The notes: generated by a model from the letters alone, not told the origin. A DNA stretch of 64,000 nucleotides from Aquila chrysaetos chrysaetos (GCF_900496995.4 NC_044014.1:15154501-15218500), one strand, 5' to 3'. Shown: positions 1 to 12,114, numbered from the stretch's first letter. Numbers and translations are program-made.

Positions 1-3000
1 TTGTGTCAAGAATCATTTAATAGGGTAAAAAAAATGCATGTCATGAAACACGTTCCCCGCTGACCTGGCAGGAAAAGGGAAGGGGAAAAAGAAAAGCAAC
101 AAACGATTTGGGTTTGGTTCAGTGAAGCGGGGTTTGGAGGGGGTTTCAAGGGAGGGAGGTGAATTCTGGGGTTGTTTCTTTCCAACTAATTTGACTCGTT
201 ACTGTTCCTGCACCACTGGGATGGGCCAAAAAGCGAGAAACTGTAAGAGCTCTTTAAAGTGTCAGCTCCCTCCCTGCACAGCCAGGATGCCTGGAAGGCT
301 GTCAGAGCCGCTGGAAAAAAATGTTATAGGTGGTCACACTTAATTTCTTTTCTCTTTTTTTTAAGGCACGCTTTATACTGAGTCCTGGTATTTTTTCAGC
401 AAAGTAGGAAATAACTTTTTCATCTTGTTTGCCTAATGGATTGGATGTGAAAAATATTTCTCTGGCAAGTGAACACCCTGAGAGTTGTTTGACTTGTCAC
501 GATGTTATGTATCGGCCCCTGCGGCCCGCTGCCCCTGAAGCCGCCGCGCTTCCCCTCTCCTGTTGCTGTTTACGGTGGGACATGCCATAATTTATGGTGA
601 GGCTGCGTGTGACCTTGCATGCATCTGCTTGAGCGAACCGCAGCTCCCTTCCCCGCACAAGCCCCGCTTTACATTCACATGATGAATTTAGTGTTCCCGA
701 AAGGACAAGGAACCGAGTGGACTGGATGTGGGGAGGGGAAAAAAAGAAAATAATAATAATCCACAGCCTGAAGGAGAAATAAACACTGAGATTTTTGTTC
801 CTCTTTGACCAGTATTTCCCTGTTGTTTATGGCCTCACACCCCCTGGCCGACTGCCTTTATCAGAGCAGAGAAATCGTCTGGGGCCGCGGAGCCGGAGAT
901 GTCAGCCTTCGCCTTCTCGCTGCGTGAGCATCCTCCGGCCCTGCCGTGCTCTGCCGGGGCACGTGCCGGCGAGGGGCAGCGGGACCGATGGCCGCGGCAG
1001 TGCTCCAGCCGCATTGCCCACCCACCCGGGCACCCACCCAGGCGCTGCACTGAAGCTTTTTAAATTTTCTTTTATTTTGTTTTGTTTAAGTGCAAACAAG
1101 CTTGCACTGCAGCCTTGTGATTGGCTTCTGGCTAAATTGCAGCTTTGGGCTTGTTGGATTTTTTTATTGCAATCTGTTCACTTATTTCCCTTCCCAGCGC
1201 CGACTGGAAGCGAAACTCCTGTAAAGCTGCAGTCGGGCTGCGCCCGTGCTGGGGGATGCCGTCAAAGGCTTGCTGGGAGCAGCACGGGGTGGGGGCTGTG
1301 TGTGCCCCCTCCACATTTCCTATTTAGCTGGCTGACCGAGATGAATATCTATATCTTTTTTAACGGGAAAAGGGAAAAAAAAATAAATAAAGTCCCAGTT
1401 GGAAGAGGAAGGGTTTGAAGGAGCCCCTCTGCTTGCAATGATGTGCCGTGACCGCGCAGCTCTGAGCCGCAGCCCTACGCGCAGCACGGCCGGGCAGCCA
1501 AACGCAGCCCCGAATAAATAATCCTACAAGGAAGGGAAGCTGTCAGGTAGGTGAGGGCCCAAGACTGAGCTGCATTAGGAGCTGGCAGGAACGCCCTGCA
1601 AATAAATCATCCAGATGAGAGGTATTTTTAAATAGAAGTTGTCCTTGCTGCTTGGCTTTGCAACCTTTATTTTGTGCTACCGATGGGTGCCGAAGCCTGC
1701 AAGCTTTAATGCTTTTCTGGTTGGCGGAGGAAAGCCAGCAGGGGCTTGGGGTGTCAAGGGGGACACTGCTGGGGAGAGCAGGTCCCCCCCCATGCTGAGA
1801 CCATCTCCCGTGGGCTGGGGACACCGTGCGGTCCCCAGCCTGCGACAGCTGGGTCCTGACCGACCAGGCAAAGCCCCATGTCTTGGGGTGGCCGAGCCAG
1901 CTGTCCTGCCCCGGCTCCATCACCCTCCCTGATGTCAGACAAGGGGATTTGTATGTATTTTGAGTTCATTTTTATAGCCGTCACCTGTGAGGCCAGCGCC
2001 AGGCAGGGATAACAGAGGGGGCCACGCCGTGGGGGGCCAGGACGGTGGCATGGGCACGGAGAGCTGGTCTGGGGGAATGGAGAAACTGAGGCACAGCAAG
2101 CTCTCTGCACCTGGGGGCAGCGCTTGGTTCTGGGACCAGGCAGGGGGCCGTGGCCGTGGCTTGCGGCCGCTTTGGGAGCCGGGGAAGAAGCTGCAGCTCT
2201 CGCAGCCCCGTGGGGGCCGGGGGGGACGCTGAATCGGGTGCATTCAGCGCGGCACAGCTGGTGCGGGCTGCGGGGCGGGGGGGCCACAGTTGCTCCTGAC
2301 ACTTTTGCCTCTGAATGTGATGATAAACTCCCTTTCCCGATTAGCGCTGATCCCTCTGCCTCCAAAACAGTTGGCCCTAATGAACATACGGCCCAACAGC
2401 TGTAAGCGGTTATACATATGCATGGATATATATATTTATCCCCCCCCAGCCCATCCATATATACTGGAGATCACAGCTGTTGCTATTCTTCCTTGCAATG
2501 CAGATCAGACACTCTCTCTCTTTGGAGTCTTACTTGACCTATTTTGCAGGCGCAAGATTTTTTGTGATGATGATTTCCCCAGTTGGTGCTTTTGATTCTG
2601 CCTGAAACATCTTGATTGAAGGCAAACAATGGCAGCTCCGGCAGCCGGCAGCGCCCCGCACCCACGCGCCGCCCCGGCCCCGCCAGCCGCCACGCGCCGG
2701 GGGGGAGCCGAGGCACGGGGTCCGGCCGATGATTCCCGGGGCGGCAGCGGCTGCCGGCTGGCCCACCCAAACCTGTCTCCTCTGCCGCCCCGTCCCTGCA
2801 CCCACGGGCCACGGCTCTGCTGCTCGGCCCATCAGCTCGGCCATCCAACCTGGACTCCGAGGCTCGCGCTGACCTCCCCATCACCAGCCACCCCCGGCCA
2901 GGCTCGGCCCAGAGCCCCTTCTGGAAACTGCTCTGCCACCCCAAAATCTTGCAAACCAGGTGGTGATGCCCCTTGGGGTGCCTCAGCTCTAAGGCCAGGT

Positions 3001-6000
3001 GGCGAGATGCTGCCCAGGGTGCCAGAGCTGCCAAGGATGGCGAAACCCCAACGGCTGCTGCATCCCTGGGTGCAGTGATGCTCTGAGCACCCCACGGGTG
3101 ATGGAGACCTTCAAAGCCTCTTCCCTGGGAACTCCCAGCCTCTGCTCGCTGCTCAACGCAGAGTTTTGGGGCTGGCAGGGAGCCTCCCCGCCGGCTCCGT
3201 AGCCCCCCTGGCTGCGTGGGGTGCGCTGAAGAAGGGCCCCGAAGTTGCCACATGCCGGTGCAGCAAAGCGGCTGTCCAGGCGTGCACAAAGACTTTTCTT
3301 GTTTGGCTTTTTCGTTTGAAGCTTGTACTTCATCTGGGTTTCTACAACAACCGGGAGGTTCCCATCCTGGCCCTGCTGGAGGCATCGAAGCAGCCGGGGG
3401 AGCAGAGCAGGAGGGTAGGATGGAGGGCGAGAGGGGAAGAAGCCAAAAATAAGTTTTTAAAGAAGTAAGGCTGCACTTTCCGCCCCCATCCTGGGCCCAG
3501 GGCTGCTGCACCCGGGGCAGGGCTCCAACCCTGTCCCCGTCCCTCCATCCCCAGAGGCCCCGCAGCCAGCTGGGGCCAAATCAAGGGATGTAAACCACCA
3601 GCCATTAGGGTCCCTCCATGTAAGGAGCACCCTGAGGTGTCCCACCCTGCCAGGCCCCAGCATGGCTGCATCCCCTGAGCCCCTCCACAGGCCCTGGGTT
3701 AAAAAGAGTGAATTACCTTAGAAACACACTTCTCTCAAAAAAACCCCCACAAAACGCAATGAGCCGCCAGTGATTCATCTTAGGCAGCGAGTCTCTTCAT
3801 TTATTCATTATGAGATAATACCCAAATCTGGCTAATTAATATTCCTGCATATTTTCCAAGGGCTGATGAGGTATCTTAAACATCTCGCCGAGTTGGGCTT
3901 TCATATTTATAAGGTTGATGTGCAAACTTAAATTGACGCCTTCTAAATATACCCCTCATGTTTAAGCATGGGGCTTCACTCCTGGGGTGCCGGGGGGGTT
4001 CCCCGGGCACACACCCCAGCTCGAAGCAGGACCCAGGGGCTCGGCGGGTGGGAGAGCTGCCCAAAAAGACTCCCACGAGCTGGGGCATGATGTTGTGTTG
4101 CCCATCTTTCCACAAAGATGTGAGATTTTGGTTTCCTTGGGTAACGGGAGCAGAGCGCGGCAAGAACTGACCCACTGGTGGCCGTGGGGTCAGCAGCGCT
4201 TTGGGGCGAGGGATCGGCACGAGCACCCGTGCAGCTGGACGCGGAGACAGGTACCGGAGCAGGGCCTGCAGCTTCCTGCCAAAACCCTTTTCCAAGGTTA
4301 AAAATAGGACTTGGTTGCAAACTGAAAGCCTGGTTTGCATTTGCCCTCATTATGTTGATTGCTTAGTTACATGTATGCAAATGGAGGAAGAGGCAGCGGC
4401 TCTTCCACCTGGGGTCCCCTCGCACGGCAGAGCCTGAACCCCACCGGGTAAATCCCTGCCGAGGGATGGGCCACGGTGCTGCTGCCCCCTCCCCAGCATC
4501 GACCTGAAGATGAAGCATCAGCCCTTCTCGAGGCACCGACCCGGGGGACGAGCCGCAGCCCCGTGACCCGAGCGCGGTGGCCGGAGGCGCAGTGGTTACC
4601 GGTGCCGCCTCTCCCCTCACCCTTCTCTGCCAGATGTGCGTGTCCGGCTCCAGCTGTTCCCCATCAGCCTCCCCCGAGCAGCACCACCAGCCCTGGGATC
4701 CTTTTTCCACTAGGCCCCATGTCCTTCATCAGACACCAATTTGGTCCGGCCCAGCTGCTCATTTTTCTTTCCGCCGTGTGACATGTTTTCACCCGGCTCC
4801 TAATCCGTCTCTTTCCATTCACAACTCGAGCTGTTTATGGATGTGCCTCTGCTCCCCCTGCTTTTCCCACCCCCTGGACAGAGCCATCCATCAATAAAAC
4901 CCCGCTGAGCACCCGATCCGATCCGCACTTCCCTCCCGGCAGCCCGGGACACTGTTAACCCAACGGGGCCAAGGGCACACGTTCCTCCTGCCGCTCGGTG
5001 GGGTGACCCCGGGGGGGCCATCGCCTCCCTCCCCACCACCAGCAACACGTGGGGTTTGATGGTGCGGTGCTGCAGGGAGCCGGGATGCCGGGGTCCTCTT
5101 CCTGGCTGGGGGGGCCGGAGGAGCCATGGCACCGGGGCTCTGCGAGGGGCACCCACTGTTTTGGGGCAGCTCCCCCCAGCTAAGGTGCAGGGTGAGGGTG
5201 GCCCACGGTGGGGACACGTCCCAGACCCTCGGGGGTCACCCTGCAGGGTGGGGGCTATGCCTGTGTCCCCCCGTCTATAGGCAACAGGTGCCTTAATGCC
5301 TGCCCCGGGCCGGCAGCTGCCCATTCTTGCGGGAGGAGGCACCTGTGCCGAGGAGGAAGAGGATGATGATGATGATAAGGACAGCTGGGAGGGCAAACCT
5401 CACCCCTGCCTCTGTCCCCGTCACCAGCAGCCGGCCACATGGACACTGGGGGGGGGGGAGGCATTGCGGGGTCCCTGCGGTGGAGGCTGGGAGCATCCCG
5501 CCCCCTCCTGCCGCCCCAGGGCGCTTTGGTTGTGACGGAGAAGCGAACCCCCAAATATCCCAATGGATTGGGTGTTTCCTGAAGGGTCTGAGCAGGACGG
5601 GGCTGGGAAGAGCCCGGCAGGGCAGCGGGGCCCAGCCGCTGGCCTCTGCACCCTGCGCACAGGGTGGCACCGACCCGGAGGGTGGCCGGGAGCACGCAGG
5701 GCAGGGGCTGCTGGCTTTCCCCCCCTGCCCCAGCTCGGCCTGGGAAGGGGGCCCCGTTGGCGAGGGATTTGCTGCCGCCTCCCTCGGGGTGGATCAGGGG
5801 GAGCCGGGTGCGAGGGTCCCCCTCCCTCGGACCCGCTGCTCCCCTGGTTTCAGCTCACTGAGACTCTCTCCCCTTCCCGTTTCCCACCGAAGCAGCACGG
5901 GGGGGAATCCAAACCGGAACGAAACCAGGGACGTTTTGCAACCAGGAAAAAAATAAAGGAAGCCAAGCCCGAAGAAGAGTAATGGAAAAACCCTAATGCC

Positions 6001-6679
6001 TCTAAGACGCTGCTCTGCTTTATAAAGTCAGCCCTGTTTTCCCAGATGAAGAGCTCGCCCCTGCACAGCCACAGCCAGGCCAGCCCGTGGCCCCCCCCCA
6101 ACACGCCCCAGCCGAAGGTTTCCTCCTCACCCTTCCCAGCCTCGGCTGAGCACAGCGGGTCCCCGAACCAGCCCAGGGTGCTGCCAGCACCCACGGAGCC
6201 CACGGGGCAGTAGGGCTTTAGGTGGGGACGAAGAGTCGAGCGCCGGGTGCCGGGGCTGCAGCACGGCCGGCACGGTGGATGCCGGCGGAGGCAGGAAAGC
6301 CGCCGTCCCCATCCCTGTCCCCGACCCCATCCCACAATGGGGATTGTTCTGGAGGCCGCGGGCAGGATGCGGCCCGGCCGGCTCCGCGCCTGACTCACAT
6401 CCTCACCGGCTGGGAGGGAGCCGGCAGAGAGCCACGGCTCCGGCATCTCTCCCCGCGGGGCTGGGACGCGGGATGGGTGCTGGTGGGGACCCCATCCCCG
6501 GCCGGGACCCGCCACCACCCCAACCCCCAGCTGCTCCCTCCAAAACAGCCCCTCTGGAAAAATCCCCGTCATCGGCCGGGCACCCGCGGGACCCGGGGAG
6601 CGGTTCCTTCCGAAAGCAGGTGGGAGCCTCCCGCCAGAGCTGGCGTTCCCAGGGGAAGAGCTGCAGCAGAGCGAGGCGT
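1..6679. other. Intergenic region downstream of TRIM8
   Basis: No supportable gene is seen. Open frames here are short or low in complexity (Pro/Gly/Arg/Ala-rich), as expected by chance in GC-rich DNA, and none resembles a known protein. Composition alternates between GC-rich stretches and AT-rich islands, for example around 1-800, 1060-1400 and 3700-3960. In other amniotes ARL3 lies beyond the TRIM8 3' end in convergent orientation. No ARL3 coding exon is recognised, so that gene should lie further left. Confidence 0.6.
3700..3960. other. AT-rich island, candidate conserved non-coding element
   Basis: This is a roughly 260-bp AT-rich block inside GC-rich sequence. It contains several ATTA/TAAT homeodomain-type cores, for example in the stretch around 3800-3850 (TTCATTATGAGATAATACCC and GGCTAATTAATATTCC). 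There is no open frame and no repeat signature. Such islands flanking developmental regulators are often enhancers. Conservation cannot be seen from a single sequence, so the regulatory role is inference. Confidence 0.3.
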
Positions 6680-7625
6680 TTGCACTAAGTGATCACATTT
6701 ATTTGAATATTTTTTTCGTGTGTGTGTGTTCTAAAATCGGTTACAGAATAAATACCTGTGCCTTATAGCAGGAAGTCCACTTTTTTTTTTATACAAAGTG
6801 CTTGTTACAGGAAGTTGCATCAGCGATACGCAGGAGGGGGGTGCATTTCAGCCACGCTTCCCCTCCTGAAAACTAGAACAGATTTTTTTTTTTATTTATT
6901 TATTCGTGGTTTTTTTTTTTAAAGTTTCTTTTCCCTTTTTTTGTGCATTAAATTTCCTGCCATTGTGTATTTACAAATCTCTGAAAGAAGGAAAAAAAAT
7001 GCCAATATGCATGAGAAGTGGCCTCGTAACACAAAAAAAAAAAATCAGCCTTTAAAAAAAAAGTAACAAACCCAAAATCTACAAGTATCGTTTCATACTG
7101 AATCAATGATAGATTTTTTTCTTTTTTTCTTTTTAAAAAGGAAAAGAGAGGGGTGGGGAAAGGGGAAAAACTGAACCAAACCAGGAAAAATGAACTCGGA
7201 GAAATGGAAAGAGAGAAGGTGCCATTGTCCCTTCTGAAGTTTTCGAAAGGCAGAGAGGAGCGAAGAAGAGCGCAACGCACAGACCCAGACGCCTGACTGA
7301 AATCCCCATCAATTTCTTCTCAGTAATTTCTCCCTCGTCTTTTCCCAGCGAGGGGCAGGAAGGACTTTCCAAAATTAAATTAAAAAAAGGAATTAAAAGG
7401 AAAAAAAATATTATTTCATTTTAAAAGGATTAAAAAAAAAAAAAAAGAGAGATAGAGAGATGAGAGAACAACCCTCCCCAAAATCCTGGAGGGGCGTGAG
7501 GCAGGGAAAAAATTGGGTTTGATTTAAAAGGAAAAAAAAAAAAAAAAAAAAAAGAAAAGCCAAACCAAACCAGACTTTTCTCTCCGAACGCGTCATCAAG
7601 CGGGACTCTCCGGAGAGTATGACGG
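6680..7625 (-). other. TRIM8: TRIM8 3' untranslated region
   Basis: About 945 nt follow the TAA stop at 7626-7628. The sequence is strongly AT-rich, with several long T runs on the sense (minus) strand, for example opposite 7534-7553 and 7430-7446. It contrasts with the GC-rich last coding exon and the GC-rich DNA beyond the polyA site. No coding sequence is seen. Confidence 0.75.
6698..6703 (-). terminator. TRIM8: TRIM8 distal polyadenylation signal
   Basis: AATAAA on the minus strand. Base composition changes sharply just downstream, from the AT-rich UTR to the GC-rich intergenic sequence left of about 6690, which fits cleavage at about 6675-6685. A cluster of overlapping AATAAA motifs near 6890-6905 could be a proximal alternative site. 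Confidence 0.65.
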
Positions 7626-8233
7626 TTAACTGGTGACGTAGTGTTTCGCCGATGGCTGGCCGTAGACCCTATAGAAATCCTGCCGCCCGTGCTGCTGGGA
7701 TGCGTCAATCCATTCCCTCACGGCAAGTCCCGGGAGCGACTGGGGGACGGCGGGGGCGGGCGGCAGCGGGTGGGAGTACTCCTGCGAGGAGACCGTCCAG
7801 GGGAAGTGCCCCGACCGCGGGTAGGGCTGGTGCCCGCTGTGGTTGGACACGGAGGAACAGTAACAGTTATCCACGGAGCAGACGAGGATTTTGCGCCCGC
7901 CGTACTGGGAGAGCACGGACTGCTGAGATGACGTGGTGTTGGGGTAGTGAGATGGGTTGAAGACGGAGCCCGAGTGCACCGGCTGCGGGCCGCTGGGAAG
8001 TCCAACTATGTGCTGCGTGGAGCTACAAGGCACCATGGCTTGTGCGGACTGCCCCTCGCCAGCCGAAGCGCCCTGGCTCATGTACTGGCTCGCCACAGTC
8101 CCGGACGATGGCTCGAGGAAGCTGCCCTCGGGGAAGGCGGTGGAGTGCTTGCGCTTCTCCGCGCCGGAGTTGCTGACGGTGCAGGGGTACATGGGGATGC
8201 TCTGCAGAAAGGGGACGGGGGTGCTCAGAGGAC
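7626..8233 (-). CDS. TRIM8: TRIM8 coding exon 6 (C-terminal region, stop)
   Basis: This exon encodes residues 351-551 plus the TAA stop; its first two bases complete Gly350. It follows a CCGCAG acceptor. It starts PLSTPVPFLQSIPMYPC, has a basic patch AEKRKH at about 374-379 that could serve in nuclear localisation, then a Ser/Gln/Pro/Tyr/His-rich low-complexity tail with a Cys-rich segment (KILVCSVDNCYCSS), and ends HYVTS. TRIM8 belongs to the TRIM class without a PRY-SPRY domain, and this tail replaces it. In mammals the region is needed for nuclear-body localisation, and human truncating variants here cause a neuro-renal syndrome. The mid-exon Ser/Gln/Gly tract looks like the part most diverged from the mammalian protein. 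Confidence 0.95.
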
Positions 8234-8957
8234 CTGCGGAGGGAAACAGGAGAGGGGGACTGCGTCAAGCATGGCATGGCATAGGTCCAGGGTGCTCTGG
8301 CCGCTGGTCCGAACCTGCAGCTAAGCCCCGAGACCTGTGCTCCAGCCCCACGCGAGCAGAGGGTCCTCCAGCCCACCCACCAGCAGCAAACTGGGCACAC
8401 AGCTGTACACGGGTGAATTTGCACGTTCCGTTCCAGGACCTTGCTGGCAGGCTCAGAGCGGCCCCAAGCGCTGCTCTGCAAACACGTGCACAGGCTGAGC
8501 CCGTGCGCAGCTCGTGACCATGGTCTCTAACAGGATCAGAGCAGGACAGCCTGGGTGACAAACCTAAATCCCCCAAGGAGAGAGGATATGGGACATGGTC
8601 TGCTCCCAGACGTGGGCTGGGGGCTGCAGAACCACGCCGGCCCCTGGCTACCCCTCCCTGCTCACCGACCCTCGTCTTTCCACTACCTTTTCCTGCTGAT
8701 AGCCAGCCCCCCCACTGTGTCACCCCAAAACACAGCCGTTTCACAAGCCAAGGGAAACGTCCTGGGGGGGCGTAGCCAGGAGCTGCCTTCATGGTGTCTC
8801 CATGCCCCTGCTGACTGCAGAGGGGCTCCCAGGGGTCCCTGCACCCCGACAGCTCTCCCCACCCTCTTGTACTGGGATCTGCAGGGCACCCAGCTATGGA
8901 CACAGGAGGTAGCAAGGTCCCATGCCCTGCCACCCGAACCCCTCAGGCTTCACCCAC
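8234..8957 (-). other. TRIM8: TRIM8 intron 5
   Basis: A 724-bp intron with donor GTGGGT and acceptor CCGCAG, phase 1 (it splits the Gly350 codon G|GT). GC-rich, with no further feature seen. Confidence 0.9.
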
Positions 8958-9073
8958 CTTCCAGCAACTTCCTGAGCTGCTTCTCCTTCTTGGCGATCTC
9001 ATTCAGGAAGAGCTTGGAGTTGAGGTGGCCGATTTTCGGTGGGGGCAGGCTGCCACCTGTACAGTTCTGGGTT
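8958..9073 (-). CDS. TRIM8: TRIM8 coding exon 5
   Basis: A 116-nt exon. It completes Arg311, encodes residues 312-349 and gives the first base of Gly350. The peptide includes PPPKIGHLNSKLFLNEIAKK and KEKQLRKLLEG, a charged amphipathic stretch just after the coiled coil that is nearly identical to mammalian TRIM8. Acceptor CAACAG, donor G|GTGGGT. Phases match exon 4 (ends AG) and exon 6 (starts GT). Confidence 0.95.
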
Positions 9074-9679
9074 CTGTTGGGGACCATGGGCAGAGAGGAG
9101 AGGCGTGAGGGACAAGGTACACTCAGGTGAGGGTCAGACAGATCCTTCCCCCACACCCTCCCAGGGCCAAACCCCTTCCCTCGGGCAGCAGTGTGGAGGG
9201 CAGCAGGGAGCTGGCTCTCTCTGATGGGCAGGACCTTCCCTGTCCAGCTTTGCTGTGAACGTCCCATGCCAGGGTGCACCGCCCGCAGCCCCTTCATCAC
9301 CCTGCATGGCCACCCCAGCTCGCCTCAGCTCCGCCAGCGCTGGCTTTAACCCCCTGCCCTGCCTTTGCCGCAGCAGAGCTGGACTGAGCCCTGCACCCCA
9401 ACCCAGCTGGTCCCACCCTGGCTGCGGTGCTGGGTCCCAGCTCTGCTCTTCCACAAGCACACCACTCCATTTCCCCTAGTCCAAGGGGAGAACTTGATTT
9501 AATGGCTGCCGGAGGGGATTTTTTAATCCTCCGAGACAGAGAGGAAAACCGAGGCACAGAGCACGCCTCTCCCAAGCCCTGTACCATCCCTGGCCCTGCT
9601 CCTCCTCCGGACATCATGCCGCTGCTGTCCCTGTGATGGCCCCCCTTCCCCCCGAACACGACTGCCCTGCTGCGCTTAC
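9074..9679 (-). other. TRIM8: TRIM8 intron 4
   Basis: A 606-bp intron with donor GTAAGC and acceptor CAACAG, phase 2 (it splits Arg311 AG|A). The plus-strand piece near 9535-9560 resembles the end of a MIR-type SINE but is too short to call. Nothing else is seen. Confidence 0.9.
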
Positions 9680-9711
9680 CTGTCCATTAAGATTTTCACA
9701 GACTTGGTGTT
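9680..9711 (-). CDS. TRIM8: TRIM8 coding exon 4 (32-nt micro-exon)
   Basis: A very short exon encoding NTKSVKILMD (residues 301-310) plus two bases of Arg311. It is bordered by a CCTAG acceptor and a GTAAGC donor. Its length is not a multiple of three, so skipping it would shift the frame. The peptide matches mammalian TRIM8, and the exon is easily missed by gene finders. Confidence 0.93.
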
Positions 9712-10084
9712 CTAGGAGGGGAAGAAGAAGCTTTGATCAGTAAAGCCAGTCTCTGCCCTGGCGGCCACCTCCCCTTTTGGTGTCACCTTCTGTGGCCCCC
9801 CAGGAGGGAACAGGCTGCCCAGGGGTGCTAAGCACCCTCTCCCCCCGGCATAGGCTGCCCCAGCCCCATCTCCAGCTGTGGCACCTCCTCATTCAAGGCT
9901 GGTGCTGAGCCTGCCCCACTCCTCCTTGACTTCTCCCACTGCTGAGCCCTCTGGAGGCATCAGCTAGCCCTGTCACTGTCCCCAGCCTGCTCCTTGCTAT
10001 GCCCCATGCCTCCCCGATGCTCCCCACACAACCAGACCTCCCCGCAGCCCCCATCGCACCCCTGGCACAGGCAGCTTGTCTTAC
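9712..10084 (-). other. TRIM8: TRIM8 intron 3
   Basis: A 373-bp phase-0 intron with donor GTAAGA and acceptor CCTAG. No other feature is seen. Confidence 0.9.
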
Positions 10085-10318
10085 CTTCATGAAGTTGATG
10101 TCCTCGGTTTTGTCAAACATGACCTGGACAGAGCTAAGGAGCTTCTTGGCCTCCTGCATGCGCTCATTGAGGTGGAGAACCTGAGCCGCATTCTCATTGC
10201 AGAACTTGGCCTGGGCCTTGTCCAGGATCTCCATGGTCTTCCGCAAGTCCTCATCCAAGATCTGGTGCATCTTCTCGTACTGCAGGCGCACCTCGTCCTT
10301 CAGCTGGCTCACCTTCTC
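10085..10318 (-). CDS. TRIM8: TRIM8 coding exon 3 (coiled coil)
   Basis: A 234-nt exon encoding residues 223-300, from EKVSQLKDEVRLQYEK to KTEDINFMK. The heptad-like spacing of Leu/Ile/Val/Met with many Glu/Lys/Arg/Gln residues marks the main part of the TRIM coiled coil, which drives dimerisation and places the two RING/B-box ends. Exon length and both phase-0 borders (acceptor CCCCAG, donor GTAAGA) equal those of mammalian TRIM8. Confidence 0.96.
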
Positions 10319-11237
10319 CTGGGGGAGAGGAGCAGGGTCAGGCCCTCTGTGCCCTCTAACCTCCACCATGATGTCCCAGGACATCGGGGTCCTTTCCCCA
10401 GCAGGGGTGGGTGCGACCTAAAAGCTGTACCACAGCTCTGCTCTCCTGCAACATCCACACAGACCAAACCCTGCCGTCAGCTGCCACGTGGGGTTCCTAT
10501 GGGCCACAGACCCAACAGGGACCATGGAGGTTTGGTTGATCCAGCAGATCCCCTGGACCCACCTCCTGGGGTGTCTAGGTGGGGATCGCCTCTAGAGGGC
10601 TAATGCCAAGCAACAACCTACCGCACCGCCAAGGCAGGTGTGCTCCCTTGAAAAACCCTGCCCATCCCCATCTTCATACCCATTCCTGTCTCAATTCTCG
10701 TCCTCATTCCTGTCCTCATCCCCATCCATCCCCACCCCAGGCTGGGGACATGTCATGCTCCAGAGCCCTTTCCTCCAAGCTCTGGGAGGCCAAGGGGCTT
10801 TAAGAACCACAAGCTGAACTTGTTTTACTTGTGTCCCAGCAAAACACTCGCTTGCATCTCTTCCACCTCCTGGGTATTTCAGCAGTTTATTTGGGGTTCT
10901 CTCACCTCCAGAGCCACTCAGGATGAAGTGGGTGGCCCGGTAAGGCTGTGTTGAGCTGGGGGCAGGGTGGGCCATATTTAAGGACAGCCTTGTTTCTCGC
11001 CTTCCAACTCACCCCAGGACCTGCAAGGCAGCAGGGCAGCCCCAAACGCATTTTTGTCCCCCAAAAAGATGACTGCCAAGACTGGAATGGAGACAGCAGG
11101 TCTGTCTGGCCACTCCTCCCCCGCATGTCCTCCCTCCTCCCTGCCCACCTGGCCCCTATGACCCAGGAGCCTGTCCCCATTGTGCCATGGGGTGACAGTC
11201 CTAGGGGCTGGCCACAGCAGGGTGAAGCACCAGTTAC
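10319..11237 (-). other. TRIM8: TRIM8 intron 2
   Basis: A 919-bp phase-0 intron, donor GTAACT and acceptor CCCCAG. It contains a degenerate C/T-rich tandem repeat at about 10655-10735. Confidence 0.9.
10655..10735. repeat. Degenerate CCTCATTCCTGT-like tandem repeat
   Basis: The plus strand shows successive imperfect units based on CCTCAT(T/C)CC(T/C) and CCCATCC, on the minus strand a GATGAGGA/GGGATGG array. It is a purine/pyrimidine-asymmetric minisatellite within TRIM8 intron 2. No function is inferred. Confidence 0.5.
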
Positions 11238-11333
11238 CTCAACCAGCCGCTTGTCTGATTCCAGCTTGTAGAGCTGCTCTTCGATGTCTTGCTCCCGCTC
11301 CTCCAGGCGGTCCTGCTGCTTCATCAGCATCTT
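11238..11333 (-). CDS. TRIM8: TRIM8 coding exon 2 (start of coiled coil)
   Basis: A 96-nt exon encoding residues 191-222, from KMLMKQQDRLEEREQDIEEQ to DKRLVE. Highly charged and helical, it begins the coiled coil right after B-box 2. Acceptor CTGCAG, donor GTAACT, phase 0 on both sides. It lies 23.7 kb from exon 1. Confidence 0.95.
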
Positions 11334-12114
11334 CTGCAGAGATGGGAGAGAGGAGCAGTCGTCAGAACCCAGCGGCCACACGTGCCGGGCAGCTTTGGTA
11401 CCGCCCACACCAGCTCTGCCCACGCGGTTCGGGAGGGACAGTGTTTTTTCCCAGTGGGATGCCATTGCCGAGCTGAAAGCCCACACACAGCTGGTGAAGG
11501 TAGAAACCTCGCGATTTCAATGGCCACACAGAGGGGCCATGTGTGCTGGACTGCCTTACTGGCTGGGGACCTTGATTTGGGTCCCCTGGATGGGGGCAGC
11601 CCCTCAGGTAACTTTTTGCAGCCCAGTCACTGAGTTTTGGTCAGAGCCAAGCCCTGGGGATCCCAGGGTAGACACGGAGAGGCTGATCTCCCACTATGGC
11701 AGCACCATTCCGAGGCCCATCACCCACCGCTGGCAGGCTCCTGCGAGACATCGCCAACCCCCTCGTGCCCCCGTACGCCACGCCAAATCCTTTCTCCCTT
11801 CCCCGGCTCTGTGACAAGCCCCAGAGCCAGCGTCAGTGTAATTGGGAGGGACAGAGAGAGGAAGAATGGGGCCTCCCCCCGCCACGCTGCCAGGCCCTGG
11901 CCCCCACTCCTTGGGCCTGGGCCTGGGCCATCAGCCTAGTAACTGGGACAAAACCTTATTCCCAAGCCTGCAGGGCTTCCCAAAACACCCCTCAAAATCA
12001 CTTCCAAATATCCCCCTGTCCCCGGTTATCCCAGGGAAAAGCCACCACACTGGTGGGGCAAAGAGAAGGGCTTTGCCCAGCACAGAGACGCAGTGTTAGA
12101 GTCTCTCAACGATG

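Noticed and set aside
2085..2115. Short GAGAAACTGAGGCACAG word resembling MIR
   Set aside because: Only about 20 bp match, too short to call an element; similar words at 9541, 40155 and 43505 were left out for the same reason.
2483..3511. 342-codon minus-strand open frame left of TRIM8
   Set aside because: No recognisable domain, low-complexity composition and overlapping equally long frames on the other strand; typical of chance frames in GC-rich DNA.
1..6679. ARL3 3' exon or UTR expected from synteny
   Set aside because: No ARL3-like peptide or convincing plus-strand 3'UTR end could be identified.
7420..7560. A-rich plus-strand tract at the TRIM8 3'UTR, considered as a SINE or retrocopy tail
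   Set aside because: No adjacent element body or target-site duplication; it is a simple T-rich part of the UTR on the sense strand.
7947..8517. Plus-strand frames across TRIM8 exon 6
   Set aside because: Antisense shadows of the last TRIM8 coding exon running into intron 5.
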